From assembly GCA_016793465.1 (NCBI GenBank), contig JAEUJW010000051.1:1-28695 (forward strand): DNA of 28,695 nucleotides, in the 5' to 3' direction. The first letter of the stretch is position 1. Each line of letters begins with the position of its first letter. Made by a program: the position numbers and the translations under genes. Origin of the DNA: Myxococcales bacterium. Lineage in GTDB: Bacteria; Myxococcota; Polyangia; Nannocystales; Nannocystaceae. Below the pieces are notes generated by a model. The model was given only the letters and a program-made list of their open reading frames with translations. It ran no database searches and was not told the DNA's origin. This document shows positions 6,782 to 16,310 of the stretch, in pieces.

Positions 6782-7584
6782 CCAGGCGGCTGGCGGGGCG
6801 GCAGGCCGAACACGGCGGAGGCGTTGGCGGCGGCGGCCCGGGCCAGGGCCTCGGGCGGCTCGCCCCGCACGGCGGCCAGGCGCATGCAGGTGAAGGCGAC
6901 GTTGGCGGGCTCGTTCTTGCGGCCGCGCACGGGCACGGGGGCCAGGTAGGGGGCGTCGGTCTCGAGCAGGATGCGGTCCGCGGGGCAGATCCGCGCGGCC
7001 TCACGCAGGGCCTCCGAGGCGGGGAAGGTGGCGATCCCCGAGAACGACAGGTAGTAGCCGCGGTCGAGCCACCGGCGGGCCTCGTCGGGGTCGCCGGTGA
7101 AGCAGTGGATGACGCCGGGCAGCGGGGCGGCGGCGTCGACCACGGCCCAGGCGTCGCGGTGGGCGTCGCGGATGTGCAGCACGATCGGCTTGCCGGCGGC
7201 GCGGGCGATCTCCAGGTGGGCGGCCATGGCGGCCTGCTGCGCGTCGCGCGGGCTGCGGTCGTAGAAGTAGTCGAGGCCGCTCTCGCCGACGCCGACGACC
7301 CGCGGGTCGCGGACGAGGGCGGCGAGCTCGGCGAGGCGGTCGGCGTCGGCCTCGACGGCGTCGTGCGGGTGCACGCCGATCACGCAGAACACCTCGGCGT
7401 GGGCGCGGGCCAGGGCCAGGGCCGGGGCCCAGGCCGCGGGGCGGCAGCCGATGTGCACGCAGCGCTCGACGCCCGCGGCGGCGGCGCGGGCCAGCGTGGC
7501 CGCGACGTCGTCGATCATCGGCGGATAGTCGAGGTGGCAGTGGGTGTCGACCAGGCCCGGGATCGTCGGCGGCAGTGCGGCCAC
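6778..7584 (-). CDS. TatD family metal-dependent DNase/hydrolase
   Basis: The protein is 268 aa, the usual TatD length. Metal ligands of the TIM-barrel amidohydrolase fold are all present: His15 and His17 (DTHCHLD), Glu101 (GVGESGLDY), His137 (VLHIRDAH), His160 (HCFTGD) and Asp210 (LETDAPYL). The characteristic RGRKNEP segment follows at about 220-226. TatD proteins are Mg2+/Mn2+-dependent 3'-5' exonucleases on DNA or RNA, linked to DNA quality control. The start is the GTG at 7584. It begins 39 bases after the kinase stop on the same strand and may be co-transcribed with it. The rplC promoter is embedded in its 3' end. Confidence 0.94.
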   Translation of the reverse strand: MAALPPTIPGLVDTHCHLDYPPMIDDVAATLARAAAAGVERCVHIGCRPAAWAPALALARAHAEVFCVIGVHPHDAVEADADRLAELAALVRDPRVVGVGESGLDYFYDRSPRDAQQAAMAAHLEIARAAGKPIVLHIRDAHRDAWAVVDAAAPLPGVIHCFTGDPDEARRWLDRGYYLSFSGIATFPASEALREAARICPADRILLETDAPYLAPVPVRGRKNEPANVAFTCMRLAAVRGEPPEALARAAAANASAVFGLPPRQPPG

Positions 7585-7623
7585 GGGCGGGACTTAGGAT
7601 GGTTCGGCGCGCGGGGCAACCGC

Positions 7624-9258
7624 TCAGCGGGCCTCGAACGTCACGATCTCGCGGAAGTCGGGGTCGCCGGCGGCGCCCTTCGGGAAGCGGTGCTCCTTCA
7701 GCAGGCGCTCGACGCAGCGGGCCAGCAGGGTGGCGCCCGCGAGGCCGTCGACCGAGTGGCGGGTGGCGCGGCCGGTCCGGGCCGAGACCACGAGGTCGAC
7801 CGTGACCTTGCCGACCACGCCGATGCACTCGTCGCGGGCGCTCGCCTGTAGCCGGCGCACGTCGGCGGCGACGCGCTCGGCGTGCGACTTGCGGTCGGCC
7901 GGCGACTTGTTCGGCGGGTCGCCCTTGTCGGGCGCGATCGTCTTGGCGTCGTGGTCGACGCGCGCCTCGACAACGGCCGGATCGGCGGACACCGGCGTCT
8001 GGAGCTCGGCCTCGGCGCGCGGCGGGGGCGGCGGATCTGCGCGGGGCGCGGCGGAGATGCGCCGCTCTTCGCGGCCGAGGCCGTCGCCGGTGCCGAGGGC
8101 GACGGCGGCGATCAGCGCGGGGGCGCCGAGGCTGCCGAACAGCAGCAGGGCGCGGCGAGACAGGCGCCTCCGCGGAGGCGCAGGGGCGGCCGCGAGCGGC
8201 TCGGGGCGCGTCGACTCGGCGGTCGCGGCTCGCTCGGCGAAGGCGGTGCGGCCGGCCGGGTCGACGCGCTCGGTCGGGCTGTCGGGGTACGGGGTGGCGG
8301 CGACGGTCGCGGCGAGCGCGGCGGGATCCGAGCGCGCGGCCGCGTCGCGGCGCCCGGTGGGGCCGGCGCGCGTGACCGGGCCGGCGGCGTCGGCGGGCAC
8401 GGCGAGCAGGGCGGCGGCGAGGGTGTCGGCGTAGGGCCAGCGCTGCTCGCGGTCGCGGGCGAGGGCGCAGCGCACGATGTCCTCGAGCTGCGGCGGGATG
8501 GCGGCGTCGGGCGCCTGCTCGGCCATCGGCGGCGGGGTCGCGGTGAAGATCGCGGTCCAGATCTGGCCCTGGTTGTCGCCGCGGAACGGCAGCACGCCGG
8601 TCAGCATCTCGTAGAGCATCACGCCGACCGCCCACACGTCGACGCGGTGGTCGAGCTCCTGGCCGCAGATCTGTTCGAACGCCATGTACGCGTAGGTGCC
8701 GATCACCGCGTTGGTCGCGGTGAGGCGCTGCGAGTCGGCGCCCGGGGCGGGGTCGGCGAGCTTGGCGATGCCGAAGTCGAGGACCTTGATCACCTCCTCG
8801 CCGTCGCGCACCACGCGGTAGCAGTTCTCCGGCTTCATGTCGCGGTGCACGACGTGCTGGGCGTGCGCGGCGGACAGGGCCCGGCAGATCTGCACGGCGA
8901 TGCTGCGCACGCGCGGCCACGGCAGGCGGCCCTCGCGGCGCAGGGTCACCTCGAGGCTCTCGCCGGTCAGCAGCTCCATGGCGATGTAGCCGGCGCCGTC
9001 GGGCGTGGTGCCGGTGTCGAAGATCTCGACGACGTTGGGGTGTTTAATTTTGGCGACGATCTGGGCCTCGCGGGCGAACCGCTGGACCACCGTCTCGCTG
9101 CCGGCGAACTCGGGCAGCACGACCTTGACGGCGCAGCGCCGGCCGAGGCGCACGGCCTCGGCCTCGTAGACGGCGCCCATGCCCCCGCGGCCGATCAGGC
9201 GGAGGATCCGGTAGCGGTCCTCGAGCACGCGGCCGATCAGGTCGTTGTCCGCCGTCAC
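7624..9258 (-). CDS. Membrane-anchored Hanks-type Ser/Thr protein kinase with AgmX/TonB-like C-terminal domain
   Basis: The protein is 544 aa. The kinase domain spans about 15-280, with glycine loop GRGGMGAVYEA, ATP-binding Lys45 (AVKVV), catalytic HRDMKPEN, metal-binding DFG (VLDFGIAKL) and DVWAVGVMLYEML. The APE motif is altered to AFE (YMAFEQ). An Ala/Pro/Arg-rich juxtamembrane region follows, then one transmembrane helix at about 370-390 and a Pro-rich stalk. An outside domain of about 70 residues (DECIGVVGKVTVDLVVSARTG onward, ending RFPKGAAG) resembles AgmX/PglI or TonB C-terminal domains of myxobacterial proteins. This suggests signalling between cytoplasm and envelope. GTG 9258 is favoured since the kinase fold begins 14 residues later. 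An ATG at 9372 is possible but adds a low-complexity leader without kinase homology. Confidence 0.92.
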   Translation of the reverse strand: MTADNDLIGRVLEDRYRILRLIGRGGMGAVYEAEAVRLGRRCAVKVVLPEFAGSETVVQRFAREAQIVAKIKHPNVVEIFDTGTTPDGAGYIAMELLTGESLEVTLRREGRLPWPRVRSIAVQICRALSAAHAQHVVHRDMKPENCYRVVRDGEEVIKVLDFGIAKLADPAPGADSQRLTATNAVIGTYAYMAFEQICGQELDHRVDVWAVGVMLYEMLTGVLPFRGDNQGQIWTAIFTATPPPMAEQAPDAAIPPQLEDIVRCALARDREQRWPYADTLAAALLAVPADAAGPVTRAGPTGRRDAAARSDPAALAATVAATPYPDSPTERVDPAGRTAFAERAATAESTRPEPLAAAPAPPRRRLSRRALLLFGSLGAPALIAAVALGTGDGLGREERRISAAPRADPPPPPRAEAELQTPVSADPAVVEARVDHDAKTIAPDKGDPPNKSPADRKSHAERVAADVRRLQASARDECIGVVGKVTVDLVVSARTGRATRHSVDGLAGATLLARCVERLLKEHRFPKGAAGDPDFREIVTFEAR

Positions 9259-9385
9259 GACCGCGACGATACATCGATCTGCGCGCGCGGGATCGTCACG
9301 CGCGGCGGGCCGCTCAGGAGGACGGGTCGCGGACGTCCTTGCAGGCCTCGTCGGCGGCGAGGCGAGGCGCATGGCCGCCGGCGGT

Positions 9386-9420
9386 AAGAAACAAGCCCCG
9401 CGCGGTCAACCACGCGGGGC
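9386..9420 (-). terminator. Rho-independent terminator after the 9448-10206 lipoprotein gene
   Basis: An 8 bp perfect GC stem (GCCCCGCG at 9395-9402 with CGCGGGGC at 9413-9420) encloses a 10 base loop. On the minus strand it is followed by TTGTTTCTT (9394-9386). It lies 27 bases past the lipoprotein stop codon and separates that gene from the kinase. The rest of 9259-9447 shows no gene. Confidence 0.85.
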
Positions 9421-9447
9421 CCGTGCGGCGGCGCCGCGGGCGAGGCG

Positions 9448-10206
9448 TCAGTGGACGGCGGTGCCCTGGACGATGCCGGTGCTGGCGGTGAGGATGGCCG
9501 GCAGGCGCTCGTTGACGGCGGCCTCGTCGAGGGCGTCGAAGTCGATGCCCTGGAAGAACGCGTCGTAGGCCTTCAGCACGGTGATGTTGGGGGTAGCGAC
9601 CTCGTCGCCGGTGATCTGGAAGGGGCCGCCGACGAGGTTGATCTTGCTGATGTCGAGCGCGACCTGGACGGTCTGGTCGGAGTAGAAGCCGAAGTTCTTG
9701 GTGACGTAGCCGCCCATGCCGTCGGGGCGGTCGGCGTAGCCGGCGAGGTAGATCGTGCGGCCCTCGACGCGCTCGAGGTTCTTGACCGGGAACGGGGTGT
9801 CGAAGGCCTCGTCGGCCACGCTCTTCTGGTAGCGGCCGTACTCGACGATCAGCTTGCAGTATGTCCCTTCGGGCAGGTCGACCGAGCCGAAGTTGACGCT
9901 GTTCTTGTCCTGGGCGGTCCAGTACTCGGGGAACGGGCCGAACGGCAGCTCGACCTCGACCTGGTCGCCGTCGCAGGTCTCGAGGCGGGCGGCGGCGGTG
10001 ACCACGAAGCCGTCGCTGAGGCTGATCGTCCAGCCCTTGTCGTTGGTGAACACGCGCGACTTGTCGGGGTCACCGAGGTCGGGGATCGAGCCGTCGACGC
10101 GGGTGGCGTGGTGCGCCGCGTTGACGACGGTCATGACGCTCGTGTCACAACCTGTCGTCGATAAAGCCAGCAGGAGGGCCGCAGGTAAGCTGAGTCGCAG
10201 TCGCAT
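9448..10206 (-). CDS. Hypothetical lipoprotein
   Basis: The protein is 252 aa and I do not recognise its family. A type II signal peptide (MRLRLSLPAALLLALS) ends in the lipobox STTGC with Cys20 and Asp at +2. The mature part is mixed beta-type sequence with a Cys pair (ETCDGD, GTYCKL) that could form a disulfide. It also has repeated acidic/aromatic segments such as PFGPFPEYWTAQD and YVTKNFGFYSD. A short C-terminal part (FFQGIDFDALDEAAVNERLPAIL) looks helical. ATG 10206 is chosen because the signal peptide starts there. It lies 62 bases downstream of ygiQ and ends at a strong terminator, so it is the last gene of its unit. Confidence 0.8.
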   Translation of the reverse strand: MRLRLSLPAALLLALSTTGCDTSVMTVVNAAHHATRVDGSIPDLGDPDKSRVFTNDKGWTISLSDGFVVTAAARLETCDGDQVEVELPFGPFPEYWTAQDKNSVNFGSVDLPEGTYCKLIVEYGRYQKSVADEAFDTPFPVKNLERVEGRTIYLAGYADRPDGMGGYVTKNFGFYSDQTVQVALDISKINLVGGPFQITGDEVATPNITVLKAYDAFFQGIDFDALDEAAVNERLPAILTASTGIVQGTAVH

Positions 10207-10228
10207 ACCAACCGTGTTCCGGGCGAGC

Positions 10229-10257
10229 ACGATACCAGGTCGGGCTCGACGCGCGAA
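10229..10257 (-). promoter_or_regulatory. Weak candidate promoter for the lipoprotein gene
   Basis: Minus-strand TTCGCG (10257-10252) and TATCGT (10234-10229) are 17 bases apart and lie 22 bases before the ATG. They match three and four of six consensus bases. Chance occurrence is quite possible. Confidence 0.25.
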
Positions 10258-10268
10258 GCGGCGGTCGG

Positions 10269-12212
<1,944 letters not shown>

Positions 12213-12286
12213 GGGGGCGGACCGTAGGTCATTTGCACGGGGTTGGCCAGCTTGCCCGGCGGGCCGGGGAGTGTGAGTCTCCGGGC

Positions 12287-13072
12287 ATGGTCGCCGCGCT
12301 GTCCGCCCGTGGGCTCGGGCTCGAGGTGCCGGGGCGCCGGCTGTTCGCGGGGCTCGAGCTGGCGGTGGCCGCGGGGCAGGTGCTCGCGGTCGTGGGGCCC
12401 AACGGGGCCGGCAAGTCGTCGCTGCTGCGCGCGCTGGCCGGGCTGACGCGGCCGCACGCGGGCACGGTGCGGCTGGGAGAGGACGACGTGCACGCGCTGC
12501 CGGGGCGGGTGCGGGCCCGCCGCCTGGCCTACCTGCCGCAGGGCACCGCGCTGGCGTACGCGCTGTCGGTCGCCGAGGTGGTGATGCTGGGGCGGGCGCC
12601 GTACCTGCCGGCGTTCGCGGCGCCGTCGGCGGCGGATCGCGCGATGGTGGCGCTGGCGCTGGCGCGGGTCGGGCTGCAGGGGTTCGAGGGGCGCGACGCG
12701 CAGACGCTGAGCGGCGGGGAGTTTCAGCGGGTGATGCTGGCGCGCATGCTGGCCGGCGAGGCGAACGTGCTGGTGCTCGACGAGCCGACGGCGGCGCTGG
12801 ACATCGGCCAGACGCTGGCGTTCCTCGGGGAGCTGCGGGCGCTGGCGGCCGGCGGAGCGGCGGTCGTGCTGGCGATCCACGACCTCGCGCTGGCCCGCCG
12901 GTACGCCGACGTCGGGGTCCTTCTGCGCGGCGACGGCTCGGCGGAGACCGGTCCGATCGGACAGGTGCTTTCGGCCAGGAACCTCGGGACAGCCTTCGGG
13001 GTGGCGGTGCGCGAGCTGGACGGGCACCTGGTGTTCGAGGCCGAGGCCCGCGCTACTGAACCAGCAGGGTGA
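12287..13072 (+). CDS. ABC transporter ATP-binding protein, iron/heme/B12 uptake type (HmuV/BtuD-like)
   Basis: The protein is 261 aa. Walker A is GPNGAGKS at about 37-44, the signature LSGGEFQR at 141-148, and Walker B VLVLDEPT at about 161-168. Then come the D-loop ALDIGQ and the H-loop VLAIHD. The LAYLPQGTAL Q-loop and the VMLGRAPY segment are typical of the FecE/BtuD/HmuV class that powers siderophore, heme or cobalamin import. No permease or binding protein is in the window, so the substrate is unassigned and the partners must be encoded elsewhere. ATG 12287 begins the conserved strand, and an upstream in-frame ATG at 12233 adds 18 residues of no family character. Its last 20 bases overlap the convergent OmpA gene. 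Confidence 0.9.
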   Translation: MVAALSARGLGLEVPGRRLFAGLELAVAAGQVLAVVGPNGAGKSSLLRALAGLTRPHAGTVRLGEDDVHALPGRVRARRLAYLPQGTALAYALSVAEVVMLGRAPYLPAFAAPSAADRAMVALALARVGLQGFEGRDAQTLSGGEFQRVMLARMLAGEANVLVLDEPTAALDIGQTLAFLGELRALAAGGAAVVLAIHDLALARRYADVGVLLRGDGSAETGPIGQVLSARNLGTAFGVAVRELDGHLVFEAEARATEPAG

Positions 13073-13781
13073 ACTCGATGCGGCGGTTGCGGGCGCGGCC
13101 GGCGGCGGTCTTGTTGGTGTCGATCGGTTCGTCGGCGCCGGCGCCGCGGGTCTCGAGGCGGGCGGGGTCGATGCCGCGGTCGACGAGGTACTTCTTGATG
13201 GCGGCGGCGCGCTGGGCCGAGAGGTCCTTGCCGTACATGGGCTGGCCGGTGATGTCGGTGTGACCCGAGATCTCGATGCGCACCGCCGGGTACTTCTTCA
13301 AGATCGCGGCGGCGCGGTCGAGCACGCGGTGCGAGCTCTTCTTCAAGACATCCTCGTCGAGCTCGAAGCCGACGCCCTTGATCGTGCCGGTGAACCTGGC
13401 GAGGTCCTTGGGGACCTTGTCGGCGCAGCCGTCGAGGTCGTCGAAGCCGTTGCGGGTCTCCTGCTCGTCGTGGCAGCGGTCGTCGGCGTCGGGGATGTTG
13501 TCGCGGTCGCCGTCGGGCGGGGGGCAGCCGTCGGGGGCCGCGCCGGGCAGCCTGGGGCAGCGATCGCGGGTGAGCGGGAAGCCGTCGCCGTCCTCGTCGG
13601 GGTCGGGGCAGCCGAGCGGGGCCACGCCGGCCTCGCGCGGGCAGCGGTCGCGCGGGTCGGCGAAGCCGTCGCCGTCGAAGTCGCGGGTGGCGCTCGGCAG
13701 GGGCGCGGGGGCCGGCGGCGGGGTCGGCGGGGCCGCGGCGCAGGCGGCGAGCAGGAGCGGTCCGGTGAGCCGGCGGAGCAC
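13053..13781 (-). CDS. OmpA-family lipoprotein with thrombospondin type-3 repeats
   Basis: The protein is 242 aa. A short type II signal peptide ends LLLAAC with Cys14. A Pro/Ala spacer follows. Residues about 33-115 hold Ca2+-binding thrombospondin type-3 repeats (DFDGDGFADPRDRCP, DEDGDGFPLTRDRCP, DGDRDNIPDADDRC). Residues about 130-242 are an OmpA C-terminal domain with the peptidoglycan-contact motifs SGHTD and NRRIEF. The protein is expected to tether the outer membrane to the cell wall. The GTG start at 13781 is the only start giving a complete signal peptide. The gene ends inside the 3' end of the convergent ABC ATPase gene. The 196 bases upstream (13782-13977) show no gene. Confidence 0.92.
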   Translation of the reverse strand: MLRRLTGPLLLAACAAAPPTPPPAPAPLPSATRDFDGDGFADPRDRCPREAGVAPLGCPDPDEDGDGFPLTRDRCPRLPGAAPDGCPPPDGDRDNIPDADDRCHDEQETRNGFDDLDGCADKVPKDLARFTGTIKGVGFELDEDVLKKSSHRVLDRAAAILKKYPAVRIEISGHTDITGQPMYGKDLSAQRAAAIKKYLVDRGIDPARLETRGAGADEPIDTNKTAAGRARNRRIEFTLLVQ

Positions 13782-13977
13782 GGGGCGAAGCTAGCACGGG
13801 TGCGAAGGTCCGGCGGACGCGCGCGTGCGAGGGACCGCGGCGGATCACGCGGCTCGCGCGGTGAACCGCGTCCGTGACGATGCACGGGGCGATGCATCGG
13901 CGACGGCGTGGTGCAGGCGATCACGGGACGCGCGCCGCGTCGCGCGGGGCGAGCGCTGCGGCGAAGACCCCGCGGCG

Positions 13978-14640
13978 TCAGCGCGACGCGGCGAGCACGA
14001 GGCCGTGCGCGAGCAGATCGGCGAGCAGCCCGGGGCCGGCGAGGGGGAGCACGCGGACCACGAGATCGGCGGCGGATCTGGCGGCCGACGAGGGGTAGCG
14101 GCGGTGGGCGTCGTAGGCGAACCAGCCGTGCACGACCGCGAGGCCGGTGCGGGCCAGCGCGGCGAGCACGGCGAGCGCACCGGCGTGCTCGCGCGACCAG
14201 AGCGCGTGGGCCTCGAGGAATTCGCGGAGGCCGGGATCGGGGCGGGGCGAGAGCCGGGGCGCGAGGGTGAGGATCTGCTCGAGCTCGACGCCGCCGGCGT
14301 ACAGCGCGAGCAGGTCGAGGCGGACGGTGTCGCGGGCGATCGGCTCGCTCGCTATGTGCGGGTCGTCGAGGACGCGCGCGGCGGTCGCGAGGGCGGCGGC
14401 GACGAGCGGGGCGGCGCGGTCGAGGGGGGCGCGGTCGCAGGCGCGGAGGGCCAGCGCGAGGTCGTGGGCGACGGGCCAGCCGCGCTGCTCGAGGCGCTCG
14501 TCGCCGACGCGGATGAAGGTGAAGGCCTCGGGGTCGCGGGCCATGAGCTCGGCGAGGCGGACGACGGCGGGGTCGGCGAGCGCGAGCAGGTCGCGCTCGA
14601 CGAGCACGCGGAACACGCCCGGGAGCTGCGACGGGGTCAT
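13978..14640 (-). CDS. Hypothetical helical protein
   Basis: The protein is 220 aa and I recognise no family. The composition is rich in Ala, Leu, Asp and Arg, and predicted all-helical from spacing of hydrophobics. A notable ARDPEAFTFIRVGDERLEQRGW segment lies near residue 40, and a WSREHAGALAVLAALARTGLAVVHGWFAYD segment near residue 150. The hydrophobic stretches near the C-terminus (VVRVLPLAGPGLLADLLAHGLVL) could contact membrane, but there is no signal peptide. ATG 14640 is chosen over GTG 14676 because the extra 12 residues add nothing conserved-looking. It follows the SRPBCC gene by 82 bases and is probably the last gene of that operon. Confidence 0.65.
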   Translation of the reverse strand: MTPSQLPGVFRVLVERDLLALADPAVVRLAELMARDPEAFTFIRVGDERLEQRGWPVAHDLALALRACDRAPLDRAAPLVAAALATAARVLDDPHIASEPIARDTVRLDLLALYAGGVELEQILTLAPRLSPRPDPGLREFLEAHALWSREHAGALAVLAALARTGLAVVHGWFAYDAHRRYPSSAARSAADLVVRVLPLAGPGLLADLLAHGLVLAASR

Positions 14641-14722
14641 GCGGGCGAGCGTAGCCGGGGCGGTGCGGGCGGTCACCGGGCGCGGCTCGTCGGTGATGTC
14701 GCCGCGGCCGACCGCGTGCGGC

Positions 14723-15202
14723 TCAGGCGTCGGGCAGGAGGGCGCGCCAGGCGTCGGACTCGGCGACGCGCTTGATCTCGGCGTTGCGGGCGGCGAGGAA
14801 GCGGCGCAGGTACTCGGCGAGCACCAGGCGATCGACGAGGCGGCCGAGCGGGCCGAGCGGGCTGGTGTAGTCGAACACGTCGCGCATGACGGTGTGCTCG
14901 CCGTCGGTCGCGAACAGGTGGTCGTGATCGAAGCGGGCGAAGGCGCCGCGGACCATGCTGTCGCGGAAGCCGTGCGGGGGGTCGAAGGCGGTGATGCGGC
15001 TGGTGAGCCGTTGCCACACGCCGAAGTGGCGCGCGCGCCAGGTGACGGTCTCGCCGGGGCCGAGCAGACCGCGGGTGCGGCCGCCGACGGCGCGCTCGCC
15101 GGTGTGGGCGGTGGAGAGGGTGTGGAGCTCGACGCTGCGCGCGAGGTCGAAGCAGCGGGCGATCGGCGCGCGGATCGTGGTGGTCAGCTCGAGCACGGGC
15201 AT
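14723..15202 (-). CDS. SRPBCC (START-like) family protein
   Basis: The protein is 159 aa. Its opening MPVLELTTTIRAPIARCFDLARSVELH is the typical first strand and helix of SRPBCC ligand-binding folds. Later strands include GETVTWRARHFGVWQRLTSRI and the FDHDHLFATDGEHTVMRDVFDY segment. A long C-terminal helix (LVLAEYLRRFLAARNAEIKRVA) closes the cavity. Members bind hydrophobic ligands or act as cyclases/dehydrases. The ligand is not predictable here. Closely related stand-alone proteins are often annotated as cell-division-inhibitor-like or coenzyme Q-binding. It begins 4 bases after the HEAT-repeat gene stop, so it is firmly in that operon. Confidence 0.85.
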   Translation of the reverse strand: MPVLELTTTIRAPIARCFDLARSVELHTLSTAHTGERAVGGRTRGLLGPGETVTWRARHFGVWQRLTSRITAFDPPHGFRDSMVRGAFARFDHDHLFATDGEHTVMRDVFDYTSPLGPLGRLVDRLVLAEYLRRFLAARNAEIKRVAESDAWRALLPDA

Positions 15203-15206
15203 GGCG

Positions 15207-16310
15207 TCACGCTCCGTCGCGCGCGGCCAGCTGGGCGAGGGCGGTGAGGGCGTCGGCCACGGCCTCGCGCACGGTCGGGCGCCAGGAATTTTTCAGGCGC
15301 TCGAGCAGGGCGTGGCCCTCGGCGGGCGCGAGGCGGGCGAGGGCGTAGGCCGCGCGCACGCGCGTGAGGCCGGGGGTCAGCAGGCCGCGCGCGAGGCCGC
15401 GGACCACCGGCAGGGCCGCGGGTGGGGCGAGCGGGCCGAGGGCGGCGAGGGCCTCGAGCGCGCGGCCGCGGTCCTCGGGGCGTCGGAGGGCGCGCATGAG
15501 GGCCGGGCCGCCGCGCGGGTCGCGGGCGACGGTGAGGGCGAGGGCGGCGGCGAAGCCGGTGCGCGCGTCGGGGCCGTCGCACAGCGGGGCGAGGGCGTCG
15601 CAGGTGGCGGGGCTCGGCGGGGCGAGCTCGCCGAGGGCGGTGACGAGGGCGGTGACGACGCCGGGCTCGCGCTCGCGGGCGAGGGCGCGGGCGAGGACCG
15701 GCTCGGCCGCGGCGCCGTCGAGCTCGGCGAGGCCGACGGCGCACTGGAAGCGCAGTTCGGGGAACTCGCCGGCGAGGCCGCGGCGCAGGTTGGCGCGGGC
15801 GGTGGCGAGGGCGGCGCGCGGGCTGTCCTCGGGGACAGGTTCGGGCGGGGCCGGCGAGATGTCCTCGGGGACAGGTTCGGCGGGGCTGTCCGCGGGGACA
15901 GGTTCGGCGGGGAGCTCGGCGCGGGCGGCCAGGCCGAGCAGGGTCCAGGCGATCGCGGCGCACTCGCGGGCGTAGGCGAGGTCGTCGGCGCGGGCCTCGG
16001 GGTGGAACCACTCGTCGGGCAGGGCGGCGAGCAGATCGGGGGCGCCGAGCTGGCCGAGGCCGACGGCGGCGAGCGCCCGGATCGGGGTGGCCGGGTCGCG
16101 CTCGAGGGCGCGGAGCAGCGCGGCCCGCACGTCGGGGCCGCGAGGGTCGCGCGCGTGGGCCTGCCAGACCGGGTCCGGCGCGCCGAGGGCCTGCAGGTAG
16201 GCGCTGCCGAGGTGGGTGAGCGCGAGCGTGCGGGCCTTCAGGTCGAGCACGTCGGCGTCGCGCAGGGCGGCGTCGAGGCTGATCGGCAGGGGGTCGCGCG
16301 CGCGGGTCAT
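15207..16310 (-). CDS. HEAT-repeat scaffold protein
   Basis: The protein is 367 aa. Pairs of Ala/Leu-rich helices recur every ~30 residues, for example ATPIRALAAVGLGQLGAP, PGVVTALVTALGELAPP, DRGRALEALAALGPLAPP and TRVRAAYALARLAPAEG. This is the pattern of HEAT or PBS-lyase-like repeats used for protein-protein contact. About residues 130-165 form a non-helical linker with repeated PVPxDSP-type motifs, encoded by three near-identical 23-base units. No signal peptide is visible, so it is likely cytoplasmic. ATG 16310 overlaps the stop of the upstream lipoprotein gene by 4 bases (ATGA). The partner is unknown. Confidence 0.85.
   Translation of the reverse strand: MTRARDPLPISLDAALRDADVLDLKARTLALTHLGSAYLQALGAPDPVWQAHARDPRGPDVRAALLRALERDPATPIRALAAVGLGQLGAPDLLAALPDEWFHPEARADDLAYARECAAIAWTLLGLAARAELPAEPVPADSPAEPVPEDISPAPPEPVPEDSPRAALATARANLRRGLAGEFPELRFQCAVGLAELDGAAAEPVLARALAREREPGVVTALVTALGELAPPSPATCDALAPLCDGPDARTGFAAALALTVARDPRGGPALMRALRRPEDRGRALEALAALGPLAPPAALPVVRGLARGLLTPGLTRVRAAYALARLAPAEGHALLERLKNSWRPTVREAVADALTALAQLAARDGA
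15822..15907. repeat. Three in-frame 23-base repeats with dyad symmetry
   Basis: Units at 15822-15844, 15858-15880 and 15885-15907 differ at only a few positions. Each contains the interrupted palindrome TGTCC-N4-GGACA followed by GGTTCGG. They encode the PVPxD-type linker repeats of the HEAT-repeat protein. Confidence 0.8.

Noticed and set aside
9314..9370. Short minus-strand frame ending ACKDVRDPSS-stop upstream of the kinase
   Set aside because: It would have to start inside or before the terminator at 9386-9420 and has no start codon or ribosome site. At most it is a gene remnant.
13782..13977. Possible small gene between the OmpA and hypothetical genes
   Set aside because: Frames are Arg/Pro/Ala-rich with no ribosome site or recognisable motif, and the sequence contains only short imperfect inverted repeats.
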